Shown here piece after piece: positions 60,910-64,000 of a DNA stretch of 64,000 nt. Numbering within the stretch: position 1 is the first letter of the stretch; the number at the start of each line of letters is the position of its first letter. Under the pieces are notes generated by a model. That model was given only the letters and a program-made list of their open reading frames with translations. It had not been told where the DNA came from and did no database searches. The position numbers and the translations under genes are program-made. The DNA comes from JAKIWV01 sp963773945 (GTDB lineage Archaea; Thermoplasmatota; Thermoplasmata; Lutacidiplasmatales; UBA184), in assembly GCA_963773945.1 (NCBI GenBank), contig CAVZDD010000005.1, forward strand, positions 926,963 to 990,962, read 5' to 3'.

Positions 60910-61605
60910 TTACGTTTCGGGAGCCGGAGCGCGCGGGGCGCTCACCAGGACAATGTGAAATCCGGGCTCTCCTTGGAGCGCCACTCCCCCGGCATTCTCG
61001 ACGAGGGCCGCCTCCCCGACTTCAAGGGTCCGGTTATCGACCGACCCTCCTCCGAATAGATTGTAGCAGACGGCTACCCGATCGTGGCCTACTCGGCGAA
61101 ACGATGTGCCGTTTGTCTGGAACTCGACGGCTTCACATTCGAGGCCCGCCGCTGAAATGAGCCCCGTGCCCAGCCCGACGACCCGTCGGACAACCGTGCC
61201 GTCGGGTTGCACGCCGGAGGTGTGGGCCAAGCCCGATTGAAGTCTCGGCTCGGCGGCTGTTCCGTCGGGAAGAGTGGCCACAACGGCCAACCATCGCACG
61301 GTCGTTCCTTCGTGAGGATTGATCGCGTGGGAGACGCTTGTCGGCGCGGTAAGCAGCCGCGCGGCCCCCGGCACCAGCGAGTCTGCGGTACCAGGCCCGA
61401 ACACGTACGTGGCAGATCCCTCGGTTACGTACGTCAACACTTCTACTCCCTGATGCCGATGGGGCGGGAAGCGGCGTCGAGGCGTCGCGATGGTCTCCGC
61501 CACTCGCTCGAACGGAGGAAAACTCCCGCGGGAGGGGCTTGGGAGGACAACGCGGGTCGTTGCATCCTTCGAGTCGATTTCTCCCCGAACGACCTGAAAG
61601 GACAT
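60910..61605 (-). CDS. Pirin-like bicupin protein
   Basis: 231 residues. The N-terminal cupin carries the metal site RRFPPHRHQGVEVLTYVTEG with a later SHAINPHEG, replacing the classical HPHRGFETVTY pattern of pirin. The C-terminal cupin is less conserved. Relatives include quercetinases and nuclear pirin; the substrate is unknown. A GTAAACC box (61629-61635) on the minus strand is 24-30 bases before the ATG. Confidence 0.8.
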   Translation of the reverse strand: MSFQVVRGEIDSKDATTRVVLPSPSRGSFPPFERVAETIATPRRRFPPHRHQGVEVLTYVTEGSATYVFGPGTADSLVPGAARLLTAPTSVSHAINPHEGTTVRWLAVVATLPDGTAAEPRLQSGLAHTSGVQPDGTVVRRVVGLGTGLISAAGLECEAVEFQTNGTSFRRVGHDRVAVCYNLFGGGSVDNRTLEVGEAALVENAGGVALQGEPGFHIVLVSAPRAPAPET

Positions 61606-62011
61606 GGCCTGTTTCGGCCCCCGCGAAGGTTTACTTCAGAGGGTCCTGGCTTGATAACCTTGGCACGGCGCGGGCTCGCGCGTAGGGAGGGTCGCTCGTC
61701 GCGGGGGCTCTGCGGAGTCAGCGGTCTGTCGGAGGTCATCCCGGGGGTCGAGGGGAGTACCTCCCCGGCGCGGTCGGCAGGGGTTTCCGTGGAAGTCAAA
61801 CCCAAGCCTACGGCGCCGGACCGTATCGCTTCGGTGCGAGTTCCGGGGCGAGCAGTTTCCTCGGGCTGAGTCCACCCGACGCGACCAACGTCCAGCAGCT
61901 GATCTTTCACCTCCGGGATGTCAGCCGCCGCGAGACGGGTCGTCTGATCTGAGGGAGGAGCGAGATTCAAACGCCCCGGCGGTTGGGTTCGTCCGTACCC
62001 GGACGCATCCT
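61606..62011. other. Divergent intergenic region
   Basis: About 400 bases between the pirin-like and acetyltransferase genes. Apart from the pirin TATA box (61629-61635) I see no supported gene or RNA. Frames on both strands are open but Arg/Pro/Ser-rich, as GC-rich noncoding DNA tends to be. Confidence 0.4.
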
Positions 62012-62815
62012 ATGCGCAACTGGACCGCAGACGAGGTCGCCGAAGTCGACGAAAGGGAGAGTAAATTCTCCTCGATTGCGACGCGTATCGAAACGCCCGA
62101 GTACCTGCTCTTCGTGGTGCCCGGATCGTATGCCTTGACGTACGTGCGCCGGTTTCAAAGTGAGCCCAGCCGAACCGAAGGAACGATCGATGAGGTCCTA
62201 CGTCGAGTTCAGAAATCTGGAGGAAAGGGACTGCGCTGGGTGGTCAACTCGAGAACGTCACCGGCCGACGTGGGCGAGCGACTTCTCCAGCGAGGATTTG
62301 AAAGACTCACCACGGCCGAGACGCTGTACCTTGCTCTGGGCACAAAGACCGAACCTCACAGTCCTTCCGTGCGACCCACCGGGGCCATCACCGCCCGCGA
62401 GGTCTTCACCGATCGCGAGATCGAAGTCTTCGTTCGAATGGGCGAGACCATCTTCGGCGATCCTTCCCCGCCTCCGGAGTACGCCAAGGGATTCCTTTCG
62501 GAAGTGCACCGTTCCATCGAAGCGACCGGCCACTCGGAGTTGTTTCTCTCGTTTGATGGCCCGGTTCCAGTCGGCCGGGGTGGCCTGTCGGTCACAGGCC
62601 CAGTAGGCCGCCTCTGGACCGCGGGCGTGCTGGAGGAACACCGGGGAAAAGGGGCCTACAAGGCCTTAACGACCGCCCGGTGCAAATCGGCGCTCGATCA
62701 GGGAGCGGAAATTGTACTCACTCACGCCCGGGTCGGAACGTCCGGCCCGACATTGAAGAAAATGGGGTTCCGAAGCGCGGGTCCCTACCTCTATTACGAA
62801 ATCCGTTCGATATAG
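62012..62815 (+). CDS. GNAT family N-acetyltransferase
   Basis: 267 residues. The N-terminal half (LLFVVPGSYALTYVRRF, GTIDEVLRRVQKSGGKGLRWVV) looks like a degenerate GNAT repeat. The C-terminal half has the active fold: FLSFDGPVPVGRGGLSV, GRLWTAGVLEEHRGKGAYKALTTARC (acetyl-CoA loop HRGKGA) and AEIVLTHARVGTSGPTLKKMGFRSAGPYLYYEI. The substrate is unknown. No clear TATA box precedes it. Confidence 0.85.
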   Translation: MRNWTADEVAEVDERESKFSSIATRIETPEYLLFVVPGSYALTYVRRFQSEPSRTEGTIDEVLRRVQKSGGKGLRWVVNSRTSPADVGERLLQRGFERLTTAETLYLALGTKTEPHSPSVRPTGAITAREVFTDREIEVFVRMGETIFGDPSPPPEYAKGFLSEVHRSIEATGHSELFLSFDGPVPVGRGGLSVTGPVGRLWTAGVLEEHRGKGAYKALTTARCKSALDQGAEIVLTHARVGTSGPTLKKMGFRSAGPYLYYEIRSI

Positions 62816-62893
62816 CAGTTACCTTGAGTGGCTCGAATCCAACGTTGGGATGAGTGCGGCCCGCAGAAACTGCCAACAGTTCGGGATGCAGTT

Positions 62894-63016
62894 TCAGCCG
62901 CCGCTGCCACCCGTATGTACCTGGGAGCTTTCAGAAGTCGCTCCACACGAAGGGCAGACCGTCGCACTCGCCGGCATGGGCTTTTGGCAAGTTGTGCAGA
63001 GTTGGGATTCCGTCAT
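62894..63016 (-). CDS. Zinc-ribbon microprotein
   Basis: 40 residues from the ATG at 63016: MTESQLCTTCQKPMPASATVCPSCGATSESS..., with two CxxC pairs (7/10 and 21/24) and a Gly-rich tail. It is shorter than usual annotation limits. The frame is open further upstream, so a longer form with no standard start is possible. It lies 119 bases downstream of the BNR-repeat gene on the same strand. Stand-alone ribbons like this are frequent in archaea; the partner is unknown. Confidence 0.55.
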   Translation of the reverse strand: MTESQLCTTCQKPMPASATVCPSCGATSESSQVHTGGSGG

Positions 63017-63135
63017 CGGTTTCGTGAGCTCGGGAACCCAGAAGAACTTGGCGAGGGCATTTGTCCGTGATTCGGGATCGGCCTTTTTCGGAAGATCAAT
63101 GGCCGTTCGGTCCGCGCCACTGTCCGGGGGCCGTT

Positions 63136-63999
63136 CTAGGACTGTTCGGCGGCCACCGAGACGGAGTGGATCGCCGGGAACTGGAACGGTATCTGGCTCC
63201 AGGATTTGCCCGCATCAGGTGAGACGAACAGTTGGCCCGTTGTCGTCCCGGCGTAAATACCGGCCGGATCGAGCGTATCGCACGCCAGTCCTTCCCGATG
63301 GGTCCCGAAATCTCCGGGGAACCGGCTCGGGGGCATGAGGGTGCTCCATTTCTTAGTGGAGTCACTCCATTGATGGACCTGGAACCCCCCACCGAAGGTG
63401 ACCCGCGCTTCACCCTTCAACGGGACGAAGAACGCGCGCCCAGGAAGAGCTCGCGCCGTCGCGACCACGAAGCCGAAGTCATCGCTCAGCGACTTACCGA
63501 TCCGATCCCAGCGTTCGCCGGCGTTGTGGCTGACGTAGATCCCTCCGTGGTCCTGGCGATAGAGCACGTCGGGTCGAGCCGGGTCGAGAGCGACCTTGTG
63601 GACGCACTGCCCGACCTCGGGGAACTTCACGGGCTGGAACGGCGTCTCCACGCCCTGGTTCGCGAGCGCCCAGCTCTTCCCGCCGTTGTCCGTGCGGAAG
63701 AGCCCCGCGACCGAAATCCCCGCATACATTCGAGCGCGTCGACCCGGATCGATCAGGATGGTGTGGAGACACGGCCCTCCGTTGCTCGGGTTCCACTTCG
63801 ATTTCGAGGCGTGATCGTTCAGGCCCGCTACGGGCTCCCAGGTAGCTCCCAGGTCGTCGCTCCGGTGGAGGGAGTAGGGGTCCACCCCGAGGAAGAGGGT
63901 CTCCCGTTCGCTTTCGTGTCCCGGTTCGAGGTGCCACAAGTTTGTCACGGCGTACGTGGGGGCCGGGGTGTCAGGGTTGCCATCGAATCGGGGCGGTCT
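63136..63999 (-). CDS. BNR/sortilin-like beta-propeller protein, 5'-truncated by the window edge
   Basis: The frame stays open to the window end beyond the GTG at 63948, so the gene starts outside. About 288 residues are visible. Asp-box (BNR) repeats recur: SLHRSDDLGATWEP, GLFRTDNGGKSWAL, GIYVSHNAGERWDR, QLFVSPDAGKSWSQ (S/T-x-D/N-x-G-x-x-W). Such propellers occur in exo-alpha-sialidase, WD40/YVTN and photosystem assembly-like proteins. The catalytic residues of sialidases are not visible, so I call it a propeller of unknown function. Confidence 0.85.
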   Translation of the reverse strand, partial: RPPRFDGNPDTPAPTYAVTNLWHLEPGHESERETLFLGVDPYSLHRSDDLGATWEPVAGLNDHASKSKWNPSNGGPCLHTILIDPGRRARMYAGISVAGLFRTDNGGKSWALANQGVETPFQPVKFPEVGQCVHKVALDPARPDVLYRQDHGGIYVSHNAGERWDRIGKSLSDDFGFVVATARALPGRAFFVPLKGEARVTFGGGFQVHQWSDSTKKWSTLMPPSRFPGDFGTHREGLACDTLDPAGIYAGTTTGQLFVSPDAGKSWSQIPFQFPAIHSVSVAAEQS

Positions 64000-64000
64000 C

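Overview
The window is a GC-rich archaeal chromosome segment. The evidence is the information-processing set: aRF1, the replication factor C small subunit, TFB, Gar1, aIF6, ribosomal proteins S17e, S19e, L31e and L39e, a PDCD5 homologue, a Sec61-beta and the wyosine enzyme Taw1. Archaeal TATA boxes lie 22-35 bases before many start codons, which suggests largely leaderless mRNAs. A GC-rich Thermoplasmatota-type euryarchaeote is my best guess (inference; no rRNA is present). There is no CRISPR array, insertion sequence or prophage.

Layout. 1-13.4 kb: secreted or anchored surface proteins, methyltransferases, a class III aminotransferase and a complete metal-uptake operon (DtxR-like regulator, binding protein, ATPase, permease) with a palindromic operator candidate. 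13.6-26.5 kb: housekeeping genes (prf1, thioredoxin, moaB, a frameshifted moaC, rfcS, an S49 peptidase, Sec61-beta, taw1, glmM, a Mut7-C protein, a THUMP-type tRNA methylase, a site-2 protease, coaD). 26.6-32.5 kb: an unusual operon of a von Willebrand A protein, a small GTPase present as two overlapping halves, and a very long coiled-coil protein. 32.7-35.8 kb: ribosomal proteins, aIF6 and PDCD5. 35.9-41.6 kb: a molybdenum hydroxylase operon (MocA, XdhC and three subunits) whose flavin subunit carries the four-cysteine 4Fe-4S insert typical of 4-hydroxybenzoyl-CoA reductase. 41.6-46.4 kb: purN, tfb, gar1, two paralogous coiled-coil proteins (one with a zinc ribbon), a ubiquitin-like reading frame ending in Gly-Gly, and a tRNA-Ser(CGA) whose T-loop is interrupted by a 33-base intron with a bulge-helix-bulge-like fold. 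46.5-64 kb: a surface protein, a phosphoglucose/phosphomannose isomerase, two KaiC-family ATPases (one with a roughly 400-residue proline-rich tail), a glycosyltransferase, a DUF1015 protein, methyltransferases, an MFS exporter with an in-frame TAG, and a set of small metabolic enzymes.

Six genes need a one-base correction to read through (moaC, the long coiled-coil gene, the GTPase, a GNAT gene, the hydroxylase 2Fe-2S subunit, a 43.8 kb coiled-coil gene), and one has an internal TAG. The density suggests assembly indels rather than biology. The apparent fusions and splits should be read with that in mind. All functional calls are from reading the sequence by eye, with no database search.
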